DNA from: Zygnema cylindricum
Lineage: Eukaryota > Streptophyta > Zygnematophyceae > Zygnematales > Zygnemataceae
Assembly: GCA_037447655.1 (NCBI GenBank)
Contig: JBBHKE010001339.1
Span: 376,669-440,668, forward strand
DNA: 64,000 nucleotides
Direction: 5' to 3'
The notes under the pieces are model-generated. The model worked only from the letters and a program-made list of their open reading frames with translations, was not told the DNA's origin and did no database searches. Below, in pieces: positions 11,306 through 23,696 of this stretch. A program made the translations under genes and the position numbers. The stretch's first letter is position 1. Each line of letters begins with the position of its first letter.

Positions 11306-14300
11306 ATGGAATTCGCGCGCTCTCTCCCAACCGCCACGTGGACACCTGTCGCTCCGTACAGTTATCCGTACCGCTGTACGGACGCACAGGCAACCCCCTC
11401 AAGTTCTGTAACTGAGAGCGTGGGAGCATGGAGAGGGGGCTTAATACAAAACAGGTGCACCTTCCGAGGTGCAGTCCGTACAAATTGTGGACAACGACAA
11501 AATTATTTTGTCGTTTGCGGTTTTACAGAGAGCTGGGGCTCAGATAAATTCAGCTCTGAAAAGGTAATTTACTTTTTTTTTTTTGTCCCTCGTCCTTTTT
11601 TCAAGATGTGAAGTCCACACTAATTGTTCTGTTGTTTCCCCCCCTTTCACTCTCTCTCTCTCCCTCCCTCCCTCGTTCTCTCCCTTCCTCCCTCCCTACC
11701 CTCCTCTCTCCCTCCCTCCCTCGTTCTCTCCCTTCCTCCCTCCCTACCCTCCTCTCTCCCTTCCTCCTTCCCCTCCTCTCTCCCTTCCTCCTTCCTTCCC
11801 CTCCTCTCTACCTTCCTCCCTCCCTCCCCTCCTCTCTCCCTTCCTCCCCTCCTCTCTCCCTTTCGTTTGTACCAAGTATACCCAAATTAGTTTTGAAAAA
11901 AAAAAAGCAAACAAAAAAACAAACAAATTTGTAAAAAACCAAAAAAAAAAGCAAAGTTTTCTAGGATATTTTTGTGGTTTTTGAGGTTTTTTAAGCTTTT
12001 TAAAACTTGAATATTAAAGAAATTGTCTATAAGTAAAATATTTTTATTTTTTAATTTTGAGGAACTAAAATCAGTTTGTTAACGAAAAAAAAATTGCCGT
12101 CTTTTAAGAATTCCCAATTATAAAAAAAGGGGAAAAAAAAAGGTTTTTAGGAACCCTAAATATTTTGTGGGTCTGTCAAATTTTAATCGTTTTGAATCCT
12201 TTTTTATTTATTTATTCGTTTATTTATTTATTTTGTTTTTTTTCTTCTTCTTCTTCTCCTTCTCTTCTTCCTTTTCTCTTTTTCTTTTTCTTTCTCTTTC
12301 TCTTTGTGTTATCTTTTCCCTTTCTTCCTTATTTGTTTTTTTTTCTCTTTTCTTCTTTTGTCACTTCTTTTCCTATTCTCTTCCTCTCTCCCTCTCCCTC
12401 TCCCTCTCCCTCTCCCTCTCCCTCTCCCTTTTTTTTCCCGGGCAGAGAGGAGAGAGAGTAGTGGGGAGGGCCAGAAAGGGGCCAAAGGGGGGAGGAGGAT
12501 CTTATCCTCTTCCTAAACGACAAAACGAGACAGAATCAGATTCAGATCTTGATTTTGATGACTTTTTTGATGGTGAGAATCCTCTCCCTCTCTCTCCCTC
12601 CTCCCCCCACCCCTTTTCTCTCCCGACCTTTCTTTCTCCTCCCTTTCTCCTTCTACTCATCGACCCTTCCCTCTCTTCCCCCCTCTCCCAATTATCCGTA
12701 GAGTCGTACCAGATTTAGTGTGGATTATTTCAAATAACTATTTTACCCCAAGTATGTTTTTGAAAAAAAAGGGTACCAAAATTAGTGTGGGTTTTTTAAA
12801 CAAATCCCACAAATTTGAAACTTTTTTAATCCAAGCCACACTAAACTATCGTTGACAAAGGGGATTTTAAGTTTCAGGCATTTATATTTGTAGCTCGTTT
12901 TTTTTTGTTTTTTTCTCCTTGTATTATAATTATTATTTATGGGGCATGAAGAAGGGAAAAGAAGCACTGATCATGCATTTATTTATTTGTTTAATTTTTA
13001 TTTTAACATTTTTTCCTTTTTTTTTTGTTTTTTTTTTTTTTTTGCAGAGGAAACTGGGACAAGTCTCGATTTGCCGTTTCAGACAGACCTCGCTGTTTTG
13101 CGTAAGCTTCCCTCTCCCTCTCCCTCTCCCTCCCCCTCCCTCTCCTCTCCCTCTCCCTCTCTCTCTCCCTCTCCCTCTCCCTCTCCTCCCTCCCCTTCCC
13201 TCTCCCTCTCCCTCTCCTTCTCTCTCTCCCTCTCCCTCTCCCTCTCCCTCTCCTTCTCCCTCCCCTTCCCTCTCCCTCTCCCTCTCCTTCTCTCTCTCCC
13301 TCTCCCTCTCCCTTCCTCTCCTTCTCCCTCCCCCTCCCTCTCCCTCTCTCTACCTCTCCCCCTTCCCCTCCCCTCTTAGGGACATAATTGAGTATATCGC
13401 GTACCCGGTTTTCTGAAGGAAATCAATTTATGCCCAAAAAAAAAAAAGAGAGAAATAAAAAGAAACATAACAAAAGAAAAAACAAAAGAAAATAAAAATT
13501 ACTAATGGTGTTTAAGTTCTAGAGTTTTTTTTTTGGAGGATTTGTATTATACTCGTTTCGGAATTTTTTACCTATTATAGAAATTTATAAACTTATTGAG
13601 AGCTCAAAGGTTTAGGAAACATTTTTTTTTTTTTTTTTTTTTTGTTTTCTAATTTGTCGTTTTGTATGGAAAAGTTTTATTTTCGTCAACTCTACTTTTT
13701 TTTGTTTATCCCACTCAAATCAAATTTATTTTTTTGTTTTGTGATTTTTTTTTGATTTGATGTTTTCATTTTTGAAAAAAAATCTCAATTTTTAAAGAAG
13801 TATTCTTATTTCTGAAAATTGTTTCCATGTTTAAAAAAATGTTAAATGAATCTTTTCAACTTAAAAAAGTGTTTTCATTTTTAAGGAACTATTCTCCTTT
13901 CTAAAGAAGTATATTCTTTCTTTTCTAAGAAAATATTTTTATTTTTAAAGAAGAGTTTTCATTTTAAAGAAATATTCTTCTTATTTTTAAAGATAAATGT
14001 TCTTTTTAACAAAAAAAAAATGGTATTTTTTGGGATTTTGGAGGAGACCAGCTCAACATTACGATTATAAATTGTTCTCATTTTTTTTTTAAAAAAACTT
14101 TTTCAGAAAAAAAGTGCTTTTATCTTTAAAGAACTGTTCTCATTTCTAAAAAGGTTTTATCGTTCTTAAAAAAGTGCTTTCACTTTTTAAAAAAAGTTCT
14201 TGTTCTTCTTAAAGATAAATGTTATTATTTTTAAAAAATGGGTTTTTTTGTTGGGATTTTGGAGGAGACAGCTCGACATTATGAATGTGTTTTTTTAATC

Positions 14301-15417
14301 CACGAAGATAGTTTCGAAGAGGTTCCAGAAATTATTCAAAAAGTCAAAGGTGTGTTTAATTTCTCGTATAGTGTGGGCGTAACAAAAAACAAAAGCAACA
14401 GAATTTAATGGTGTAGATATGGTAGAGGGAAGAGGAGATGTGGGTAAAGGAGGAAAGGGAGAGGGAATGGAGCTAAAAGGGAGAGAGAGAGAGGGTTGAG
14501 GAAGAGGGGAATGGAAGGGAGGGAGAGAATGGAGGGAGAGGATTTTGGAGTAGTAGAGTGGGAGGAGAGATGGAGAGGAGTGAGAGCAAGAAGGTGAAAT
14601 GGGATGGAGAGTGAAGAAAGTGATAGGGAGAGACGAGTGAAAATGGCTATTTGGAGATAAAAAAAGGACATTAATAGAGAATAAGAGGGAAGGAGAAAAC
14701 ATCCGTTTTTTCGTTTGTGATTGTTGTTGTTTAAAGTAAATAACCATAGGAATAGTAGTAATAATAATAATTATTATAATTATAATTATACTAATTTTAT
14801 TACTTATACCAATACTGACACTAACACTAATTTTAATGCTCATACTAATTGTAATACTAATATTATTACCAAATACTAATACTAATATTTATGCTTATAC
14901 TAATTATAGTACAAATACTATTACCTATATTAATACTAGTACTACTACAAATAATCATACTTGTACTAATATTAATGCTTATACTAGTACTAATATTAAT
15001 GCTAATGTTACAATTGTACTTAAGATTTCTGTTTGGTTTCAATTTGTCTTTTTCAATGCAGACAAAATAGCGAAATTTAAAGGCACTGTTTGGAGGCTCA
15101 ACGATTGGGGATTAAGGAAAATGGCGTACAAGATTAAAAAAACTTGGAAAGCAAATTATATTCTTTTAAACGTTGAAGTTTTGCCTCCGCAAATCAACGA
15201 ATTTGAAAAAATGCTTTTAGACGACGAAAGGATTATAAGGCATCTTATTTTCAAAATGAAAGGTCCGGAAACGGAGGACTTCCCTCCTCCACCTACATGG
15301 GAACAGATAACAAGAGGGGAAGATAGTGTGGATGAGGAGGAAGAGGAGGAAGAAGAGGACGAGGAAGAGGTCAAAAATAGGACGGTTGGTAGTGGTGGAA
15401 GTCAGAGAAAACAGTGA
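11306..15417 (+). CDS. PRPS6: Plastid 30S ribosomal protein bS6 (bS6c), nuclear gene, 5 exons
   Basis: Encodes a protein of the small subunit of the chloroplast ribosome. Proposed exons are 11,306-11,563, 12,446-12,572, 13,048-13,101, 14,272-14,349 and 15,062-15,417. All introns are GT-AG and all junction phases agree (0, 1, 1, 1), giving 290 residues. Residues 1 to about 75 are rich in Ser, Thr, Ala and Arg and poor in acids, with FVVC near 68-71, as in chloroplast transit peptides. Residues 148-245 form the bS6 fold: RHYECVFLIHEDSFEEV, then FKGTVWRLNDWGLRKMAYKIKK, and the family motif DERIIRHLIFK. The C-terminus carries EDFPPPPTWEQI and a run of Glu/Asp (DSVDEEEEEEEEDEEE), as in plant plastid bS6 and the related RFC3 protein, so RFC3-like identity is the alternative. 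The exon 3 acceptor (gagacag/CT) has a weak pyrimidine tract and is the least certain junction. Confidence 0.88.
11640..11866. repeat. CT-rich minisatellite in bS6 intron 1
   Basis: Tandem pyrimidine units of about 45 bases built from CTCTCTCCCTCCC and CGTTCTCTCCC run through this interval. At least two copies are nearly identical (11,655-11,750). The coding strand is almost pure C/T. Confidence 0.85.
12385..12430. repeat. (CTCCCT)n hexanucleotide microsatellite
   Basis: About seven copies of TCCCTC lie immediately upstream of the bS6 exon 2 acceptor (CCCGGGCAG/AG), where they would serve as its polypyrimidine tract. Confidence 0.85.
13108..13376. repeat. CT-rich minisatellite in bS6 intron 3
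   Basis: Begins seven bases after the 5' splice site of exon 3 (54-base exon ending at 13,101). Units of TCCCTC are interspersed with TCCTTCTC; the ~75-base block ending CTCCCCTTCCCTC repeats about three times. Confidence 0.85.
13985..14066 (+). repeat. Duplicated copy of the exon 4 acceptor region (decoy exon)
   Basis: The sequence around GGGATTTTGGAGGAGACCAGC at 14,031-14,053 repeats the sequence around the exon 14,272-14,349 acceptor, including upstream AAAGATAAATGTT. Translated in the splicing phase it gives QHYDY where the true exon gives RHYEC, then loses the frame. This is a local duplication inside intron 3 with no matching donor. Confidence 0.6.
14400..14700. repeat. GA-rich (purine) stretch in bS6 intron 4
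   Basis: The coding strand is dominated by GGAGAGGGA and GGAAAGGGAG motifs, the opposite strand bias to the CT tracts in introns 1-3. Long CT-type frames on the minus strand come from this composition. Confidence 0.6.
14755..15012. repeat. Degenerate (AAT/ACT) trinucleotide tract
   Basis: An imperfect tract of TAATACTAATAT-type units fills the last part of bS6 intron 4, ending about 50 bases before the exon 5 acceptor (TTTTTCAATGCAG/AC). Confidence 0.75.
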
Positions 15418-16807
15418 AAAAAATGAAAAAAAAAAGAGTTTGAATCTTTGTTTCGGTCTTTTAATATTTTTTTTCCCCTGTTTATTGTGTTGTATACTAC
15501 TAAATAATAATTGGAGGGATCCACACTATTTTAATTATGATATGCAGAAGTTAAAAATGATTGTAACACTATTTTCAAACGACAAAATCTAAAATTATGA
15601 GACTATACAATTGGTACTTTTTGAACGACAAAAGGGGAAAAAAAAAACAAAAAACCAATCGGTTTAACTAAATGCAGCATTCCACCTTTTTTATTAGTGG
15701 AACACCTATGATATTAGAGAAAACTTTCGTCCTTATTGGTAATTGGGTAACTTCTTGTAGCAATAAATTTAAATAAGCATATACCACTTGTCAACGGATT
15801 TGGGTTTTGACCCAATCCATCCACATTCACTCGGATTCACATTTTGTGGTGGACAATGTCAAAATCATATTGTTGCAATATAAATTTCCACTCGACTCCA
15901 CTTGCCATCATCTTACTATTCTACATAATCCACTTTTAACAATTAATGATCCGTAATCAGTGTGGTGTTTCCACCCTCGATTAGTTTCTCATTTTCGTCT
16001 TTGCCTTTCATTTTTGCTTCCCATGTACTTAGATGATTTACCGTATTGTTTCTGTTTACTTTCTACGGCTTTATTGTTTTGTATAAGCAAAAACGAGAGT
16101 GTATAATTGCCCAAATTGTAAGCAACTCACTATAGTACATGTTATAGTACTTGTTGTGCTCACTATAGTACTTCCAATAGTACTTCACTATAGTACTTCG
16201 TTTGACTATTTCCTCCCAATTTGGAAAAGATTCTAATCCGTATGCCTGTTCAGTTTTTCAGTTTCGTCTTTGCCTTCCACTTTTTGGTTCCCATGGACTT
16301 TGATTGCTTACCACCGAGCTTTCTCAATAAAGTCTTAATACTAATCAGTATTAAAAATGAATGGTTGTTGGTGATACAGTTAACTCAAAGTATTGTGTGA
16401 AATTTAGGAACTCCCTCTAAAGACTTAAACGCCTCATGTTACAATTCCTCCGGAACTCGGTCTTGGTCATACCACACCAATGTGTTTGAGAAAGCACAGA
16501 TAAGAAAACAAACTGGTCTTAAGGATGAAATATTAAGAACACTTGACTAATCTCGTGAAAGTCCATAGAGAAAAGATATTTGCCATTATAGGTAGAGCAT
16601 TTGGTGTTTCACCTGCACTATGAATCCATGGTGTATCCTCGTGCCCCATAAATAAGACGTAATAAGACGTTCTCGACTCTAAACAGACACTTTATTAGGT
16701 GACTTATCACTGTTGAAGCCTCAAAGCATAAATAACAATTTGTCGGTGCACCAAATGATCATCAAATGTGCAAGAGAAATTGAGGGCATCGCCATAATGA
16801 TTTCCTG
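15418..16807. other. Non-coding region downstream of bS6
   Basis: The first part is the presumed 3' UTR. Five copies of CTATAGTACTT-like sequence occur at 16,128-16,200. A ~60-base direct repeat containing TTTCGTCTTTGCCTT and CCCATG(T/G)ACTT lies at about 16,005-16,065 and 16,255-16,315. No gene recognised. Confidence 0.5.
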
Positions 16808-17119
16808 TTGAATGCCTCATGCATCGCTCATTATAACTTCGTTGGAGCAATTTTTAATCTAGAAGGCGCGTACAACCATTCGGATAGCTTGTTCCCACCC
16901 AAAAGGTTGTCCTTTTTGGATGGTTTAATACCAAACGGACTTGACGAAACCTTGGTTGATGTTAAGAAGCAAGAACACCATACCCACAACCCAAGAACCA
17001 AAAAATATTGTTTTACTTGGGCATCGACTACGTATCAAAGATTGGTGTCAAAGTCAAAGCCCGATAAACATTCTTCCTCGATGATGCTATTGTTGGGAAA
17101 AGAACTGTTGATGATGTAA
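16808..17119 (+). other. Unidentified open frame, possibly decayed transposase
   Basis: A frame of 103 residues with the stretch FNLEGAYNHSDSLFPPKRL. The spacing of hydrophobic residues followed by GAYNHS faintly recalls a DDE transposase of the plant Harbinger type, but no full catalytic motif is visible. Upstream sequence in related frames is interrupted by stops. It could equally be chance. Confidence 0.2.
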
Positions 17120-18290
17120 ACTTATGAAAGCTTTACTCTCTCGTACTAAGGTCACATTTGCCAATTTGTACACCGTCGTCTTCACTCCTCTCTCTCGGTG
17201 TAACGTATAGGGCATTGCTTCTCGCCTTGTCCGCAGTTTTTTTTGTAAAAAGACATCCCTTTATGCAAAACCATGTCTTGACTAGACCACCCAAACTTGT
17301 CCGTATTGTTGGTTAGCAACCTTCCTCACTATTCCCTCTTTCCTTTCGTCGATTGGTCGATTTATTTTGGAGAGCGTCGATCAAAAGGTAAATGTCTTAC
17401 ATTTCCATTGCAACCGTCGGATTAATAGTATGACAAGTGTATACTTAAAAAAGATGAGTTAAGTGGCGAAAGAAGCGTTAATGATAGTAGCGATACACAT
17501 CGTAATGATCTTAGTTTTCGAAATGTTGTCCCAAGTGATAATTGGGTATTTGTGCGCGGATAAAAGCTGATTTAAGTGGCGAAACAATGTTTTCCACAAA
17601 GGTCCAACATCAATTTGTGAACAACTACACCACGAATCGTTATTAGTGTCAAAGTTTAAATAGTGTTGAAGAAAATTTACCGTAATTGATGCTAATTAAG
17701 AATTTGAAATTTTTTAAAAAAAAGGTGTATTCCAATTTCGACGTTTATGCTAATTTGGGAACAACAAAAATGGAATATTCGCTGTACGATTATATACATT
17801 AATATATGTATCCGTACAAAATATTATAAATCGTACGCCGTCGCAAATTTAAAATATCCGTACATGCTATACTAATTTACGTGTCAGACTAATCCCGTTT
17901 TTTTTAGCGCACGTTCCTATGCGTGCGCGTCTGATTTAATTCATTTTTCGTAAATTTTCACTTGAAAAGGTACATTTATGTACGGTCTGATATTGACTGT
18001 ACACCACATTGTTCACTTTTAAATGCTTTTTACTTAATTTAGTCTGCGCGTGCGTATCCTTGCACGCGATTTTTTTTGCCCTAATCAGACTGTGCATTTA
18101 ATCATATCGTACATGCCTATAAAATTTAAACGCTGCCGCATGCTAAATATTATAAAACATGCCTATGTATATAATTACATATATTAGCATGTCGCTTATA
18201 AGGTAAAAACAACAAGGGTTTAATCGTATTTGCAGCTTTAACCTTATGTGGAAAAAAAATTTTTTAAAGTTTAAGAATTAATCGTAGTTA
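17120..18290. other. AT-rich non-coding region
   Basis: No gene or clear repeat boundary recognised. 17,780-18,200 contains recurrent GTACATG/ATATATTA motifs and two copies of a TGCGCGTGCGT-like motif after AATTTAGTCTG. Confidence 0.45.
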
Positions 18291-18605
18291 ATGCCATTTA
18301 AAAGAAGTTGTGATAAATTTGAAACTGTGATTATTGCTAAGCACCACATCAACAAGTGTTTAACTACAACCTGGAAACNNNNNNNNNNCGAAATGATTAA
18401 TGCTCTCCTTCTTGGAGGATTAGAAAACGCGGCATCATCTTTGACTAAGTTGCGAGATAGGTCGGATCAAGTAGTAAATTCGGAAGGTGTTGAGCAATTG
18501 AAGAAACCGAAGGTCAGTTCTGGAATAAGTTCGTCTCCGAGCCGAAGTCCCAATGAGGTTTTGACAGGTGTAGATTCAGTTTTATCGGTCAGAACAGTAG
18601 AGTGA
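18291..18605 (+). other. Unidentified open frame spanning an assembly gap
   Basis: An open frame runs on both sides of ten N at 18,379-18,388. After the gap it reads EMINALLLGGLENAASSLTK and a Ser/Pro-rich tail ending TVE before TGA. The amphipathic Leu/Ala start and Ser-rich end look more like a protein than most frames nearby. The family is not recognised, and the frame across the gap is arbitrary. Confidence 0.25.
18379..18388. other. Assembly gap (10 N)
   Basis: Placeholder run of N; size unknown. Confidence 1.
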
Positions 18606-19418
18606 ATGAATGAATTAATCATATGATGATCATAGTGAGAGTTTTTGTGGAGGATATGACTAAAAGGGACGAGGTTCTGGGTTTCTTGACATACCAAATT
18701 GACGATTTGGGAATTGATAAAGACATCCAATTTAATAAATGTGAAACAATATTTGTCCAAGACAAACAAATCTTCACCCGAAAAAAATAATCTGGCAATT
18801 TGTACACACAAAGTTCTGAATAATTCCTGCTATAATAGACCTAGACAAGAAAAAAAGCTTTGTGAGCTCGTACAGAGTTACGGTGACACCTGAATTGGGG
18901 GAAATTTACACAATTTCCTTCTAAAATGACTGCATGTGGTGGCATATCTTCGATGGAGCCCTTGAACAACAGCTAGACTGCATTGCTACAGCTGGCAGTC
19001 TAGGATTAGCTGTGTGATTATCCTTTAGTTTGACATTAAGATACGCCCAAACCATAAGCCATAAGTGCGGGAAATTGGGTATATTTGATCTTGTAAACTT
19101 CTAGGTGTGTGTCCAGAAGGCCCATACGATAAGCATACAAAATGTTTTGAGATACAATATGCACAAAACACATAATCTATGGGTTGTTACAAACAAGTTA
19201 AAATTTAGTGTTGAGTTGGACAACAAATAGATAGGGCATTGAAAGGACATTAAAATGGCCAAAAGGTTTTGAAAAATTAAAGTCAATTTGAGGGGTTAAA
19301 ACGGTCATAAACCTGTATTAAACCGAGACTGTTGGATTTGATAAATCCATTGGTCGAAAATATTACGAACTTAAATAAAAAAATTCCATGAAATATGTAC
19401 CATTTATGCTCTTAGGAG
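18606..19418. other. Non-coding region before the solo arm
   Basis: No gene recognised. A stretch at about 19,130-19,260 (GTTGAGTTGGACAAC and following) weakly resembles 20,420-20,470 on the far side of the solo foldback arm, as if an older repeat were split by it. Confidence 0.35.
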
Positions 19419-19946
19419 CAAGTGCCATGTGTTCAAGTAAGAGTTTTTTTCCGTCTTCACAGAAAATGGGACTTGCAACGATAAAATCTTATGCTTTACG
19501 AAAAATGGGCGAGAACCAAAGTACATTTTGCGTCATCTTGAAACTTGGATGGTACGTCAATTTGGCGTTATTATCATCGTGAGCCAATTCCACGTCACGC
19601 CAGTTCATCTTCACACTTGTACTGGAATCAAATCACGACCAGATTTTAATTAGAATAATAGCTTATTGGCGAATAGAAAACCGGGATTGCACGCGTCACA
19701 CGTTTTCGAAAAAAATTGCACGAGGGAGAGTACACGCTATTTTTTTCACTGCTCGTCAAGCGCATGTACATACGAAAATGACAAGCATGTACGGAAAAAA
19801 ACTCGCTGGGGTCTCGGACCTCCACTTTCATTCATGGGTCCTTTGCAAAACTTTACGTCGTCTTCGTCTCTCCCCCTTTATCTCCTTCGACCGCTCCTCT
19901 TTCTCTCTTCCCTAAATGAAATGTAGCAATAATAGTATCAAATGAA

Positions 19947-20004
<58 letters not shown>

Positions 20005-20265
20005 ATAAAAGATAAGAAAAAGAAATCGGGAAGCCATGGCGGAAAATCTACGTACTGATGACATCACAAGGTAGCATGACTTCGCTATTCACAAAACCCT
20101 AAGCATCTACAATGTCACAAAAACCTCGACGTCTATAATTGTCGCCGTTTTTGTAGACGTCACCAATTTTAGGAAGTTTCGTAGTCGTCTACATTTCGTT
20201 TCCTACTCTGTCGCACATTTTGTAGACGTCTACAACTGTCACATATTTGAAGTAATGAAGGCGCC
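19419..20265 (-). repeat. Solo arm of the large foldback family, inverted
   Basis: Reverse complement of 2,219-3,105 along nearly the whole length, at roughly 80-85% by eye. It starts at the family terminus (TTAGGAGCAAGTGCCATGTG) and includes the CCTCCACTTTCATTCATGGG block and the GTAGACGTC array. It stops short of the palindrome centre, so only one arm is present. Confidence 0.85.
19949..19999. repeat. (AT)n microsatellite
   Basis: About 25 perfect AT units within the solo foldback arm. The corresponding place in the 2.2-3.1 kb copy (near 2,568) has only a short ATATAT run, so this expanded after duplication. Confidence 0.95.
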
Positions 20266-22058
20266 CATAGATGTCCTATGCGCATAAAACGCATGGAGTA
20301 AACCATAGTTCAAAAGTAGGTGAAAGTAGGCCCATACAGTATGCCTATTGTATGCAAAACATACAATATGCCCTTAAGACCCATATTGTATTGGTCGAAA
20401 AATGAAAAAAAAGGTTAACAGTGTTGAGTTGCACATCGATCGATAGAGAATTAAACGGCATGTCTAAATTTTGAAAAAAAATCGGACAAAAAACATTTTT
20501 TCTGTGAATTTTGAGGTGTTTTTTATTTAAACCGTCAGATTCGGACGATCGAACGGTCGCTGATCAAAGTAGCGATCTTAAGAAGATCACATGAAAAGCC
20601 CATAACACAACTTACGATAGGACAATCTGTCATATTCGCGTCTGCAATTTTGAAGGCCACACTAAATAAAGCCTCAAATTGACCAACCAGGTTGCCCGGT
20701 CGCGTTTTTTTTTTTTTTTTCCGGGTTTTCTTTCCCGCGGAATGTCATCCTACGCCGTGTCAGTTCGCTAAAAAATTTCGTCAGGTGGCGTGCGCTGTAC
20801 CATGATCATACGTCAGATTCGTACGATCGTACAAGAGTGCCCACAACGCACACCCATACAGTATGCCTACTCTACGCGAGTTTAGTGCCAAGTTTAGTGC
20901 ACCTACCAAAGGCCTACCATAAAAACGCCTACTTTTGAACTATGAAATGAACTCTAATAGCGACGGGTGGTGTGCATTGTGCACTGTTATGCACTGTGCA
21001 TTACAGCCATTACTGTACGGTCAAGGTTGCCGCTGGGGCCCACCATTGTTGGGCTATTCTGTGACGCGCTTTCAACGATTGGTTGGTTAATTGCCGTACG
21101 ATTACAATCTCGACAACAAGAGAATCACCCATTGGTAGAAAACGCCCTAGCACCTAGAAGTACAGTTAGATATTCTGTCTGTTTTCCTTTTTTGGATGCG
21201 TGGCCTTTGTCAGTTTGTCGGCAAGTGAACTCGTGGCGCGCCCTTTTAATGGTAGGCGTACCTGTACTTTCTGCGGTCCAATGAGAATCGTTCCCTTTAA
21301 ATTATCGTACGATGACAGAGCATGGATTTTGACTTGTTTCCACATAGGATCAAAAGCTCCGCATGATTCGCCGGGTTCTACGCACGCAAAGGGCAAAAAA
21401 TGTACACTAGATAGCTTACCTCTACTAGTGTTGATAACTTTTTCAACACTTAAAACATCTATTCACCGTACACACTTGTCCGATTTTCAATTTGAGACCG
21501 TTAATCGGAAGCTGAGAATAGCATCATGCAATTGGAACCGTCAGATCTGAAAGCCGACATGAGTGTACGGAGAAAAATGTTAAAGAGATGAAAAAAACAT
21601 TGACACAAAACGACACACGGTGTAGTAGTCCGCGAGGTCTTAGCGCACGATTCGTACTTTACATATTTAGTGCGTACCGTACCAAAAAAGTGCGATCTTT
21701 TGATCTATAGTTGCGACGATCGCACGATTCGTGAACTGATGGATCCAATTTGTCGTACATCGACGGTATCCGCACGCCCTCCAATCAGAAACTGACACGC
21801 GACGTTTTTTAAGAGGTGCCTCCCACGTCACATTTCGCGCCATTTTCGCGAACTCGTACAAAAGGAAAAGAAGGAAGCCATTTTGAGAGAATTCAAGGGG
21901 AAAAGCAGCTCGCTTACTTAAAGAGAGTGAGCGAAGGGACAGGAGAGACGAGAGAGAAGAGAGGAAGAGGGAGAGAGAGAGAGAGAGGGGAAAGGAGGAT
22001 CAAGCTAGTCAAATCACACTAATTTTGGGTAGCCATCGTACGAGAGATACCATAAGCC
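20266..22058 (+). promoter_or_regulatory. Upstream region and 5' UTR of the LPR1-type gene
   Basis: No other gene was recognised. Purine-rich sequence at 21,915-22,003, including a GAGAGAGAGAGAGAG run, directly precedes the start codon and is probably 5' UTR. The start ATG at 22,059 has context AAGCCATGG. No TATA box was assigned. Confidence 0.35.
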
Positions 22059-23659
22059 ATGGCTTCTCAAAGTTCCTCGAGTAATGGGGCCACCAAGGTA
22101 AGAAAAAACGAGTTTAAAAAACAAATTATATCAGAGGAGGATATAAGGTTCGAAAAGAATTGGGCAGAATCCTCTTCTATCTCCCTCCCCTTCCCCTTTC
22201 CCCTGTTTGTTATTTTTTACCATTCTACTTTCCAGCTTTCTCTCTTCTAATTTTTTACTTTCAATTTCTTTCCTTCCCACCCTCCTTCTCTCTCTCTACC
22301 CTACTCTCTCTCTCCATCTCTCTCTCTCCCCTTTTTCCTTCTCCTTCTTTTCCCTTCTCTCCTCTTTCCCCTTCCTCTCTCCTTCCCCTCTCACACTCCC
22401 TTCCCCATCCCTTCCCCATCCCTTCCCCGCCTTTCCCCCTTCCCCTCTTCCCCTCCCCTCTCCATCCCCCTCTCCCTCTTCCCCTCCCTTTTTATCCTCT
22501 CACACTCTTGCCCCGCTCCCATCTCCCTTCCCCTAAAATGTTCCCAGGTGAAATCAGCAGTAGCCAGCTGTTTTTCTGTTGCTTTCGCTGTCTGCATTGT
22601 CCTGGCGATGTCACCTGGCGCAGTTTCCCGCCAAATTTTATCAGCCAATGGCATGCCAGAATTATCGAAAGAATCTGCAATGACGTCACGCAACCTATTG
22701 GCTCAAACTGTCGAGCCAGCTGTCCTTGAAGAACCAGGTCGGTATCAGAACTCTCTCTTTCCCTCTCTCTGCCTTCTCTCTCTCTCTCTCTCTCTTCCCC
22801 TCTCTCTCCCTTCTCTCCCTCTCTCTTTCCCTCTCTCTCCCTTCTCTCCCTCTCTCTTTCCCTCTCTCTCCCTTCTCTCCCTCTCTCTTTCCCTCTCTCT
22901 CCCTTCTCTCCCTCTCTCTTTCCCCGTCTACTGTTTTTGTTTCCCCTCTTGCTTTTTGACCTTGATGATTTCTAGTTCCCATCCAACACTTTGTTTAAGA
23001 ATCGGACAAAATACCCAATTATTGTACAGTAATTGTTATACGCACCTAACACGAGAAACTATTTATGAATGATTGACCTTTTTGGTGGTCCCAACTTTTG
23101 TATCAAAAACGTGAACACTTTTATATCAAAAACGTAAACACTTTTATATCAAAAACGTAAACATTTTCTTTTTACAGATTTCTATCTCCTAGCCTTGTAA
23201 CTTTCTTTGTTTAGATATCTCAAAACACAACGCGATATTCCTCACACTATTTTTGCGGTACACATACAAGATGTAGTTCTGGAATTGTGATTTGGGAGTT
23301 TTTGGAAATTATTTTCCTGCAGACTAAAATGCAAAATGTGAATCCGTTATTTTGTGGATTTTAAATCCCTGTTTTGAAGTTGTAGGGCTTTTAATAATCG
23401 TTTTCCCTTCGTCTGAAATATAAAGTTAACGTGGGTTCTTCATCATCATTTTGGGGATCATTTTGTCTTCGCATGCCTTCTCTCACTTTTTATCCCCGGA
23501 GTCATTCCATGAGTTTTTTTACCGAAATCCGACCAAAAAACCAAATATCGTGCAATAATTATTATGCACACCTATTAGGAGAGTATATTTATGACTATTG
23601 GGGGTCTGGCTGGTTGACCTTTTCGGTTGTCTCAAATTTTATATTAAAAGCTTAAACAT

Positions 23660-23696
<37 letters not shown>

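Noticed and set aside
13380-13415. Possible bS6 exon after a TTAG acceptor at about 13,379
   Set aside because: In the required phase it gives a stop after two codons, and the next bS6 segment matches 14,272-14,349 in phase.
11583-13416. Long Ser/Pro/Leu-rich frames (over 100 residues) on both strands
   Set aside because: They are translations of CT/GA simple repeats. Only the spliced bS6 exons in this span have real protein similarity.
21200-21550. 116-residue frame upstream of LPR1
   Set aside because: No recognisable motif, no splice partner, and the opposite strand is also open for part of it. Treated as chance.
22160-23072. Ser/Leu/Pro-rich frames near LPR1 exon 2
   Set aside because: CT-repeat artefacts. 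The real coding part is 22,548-22,737, supported by phase and the hydrophobic signal segment.
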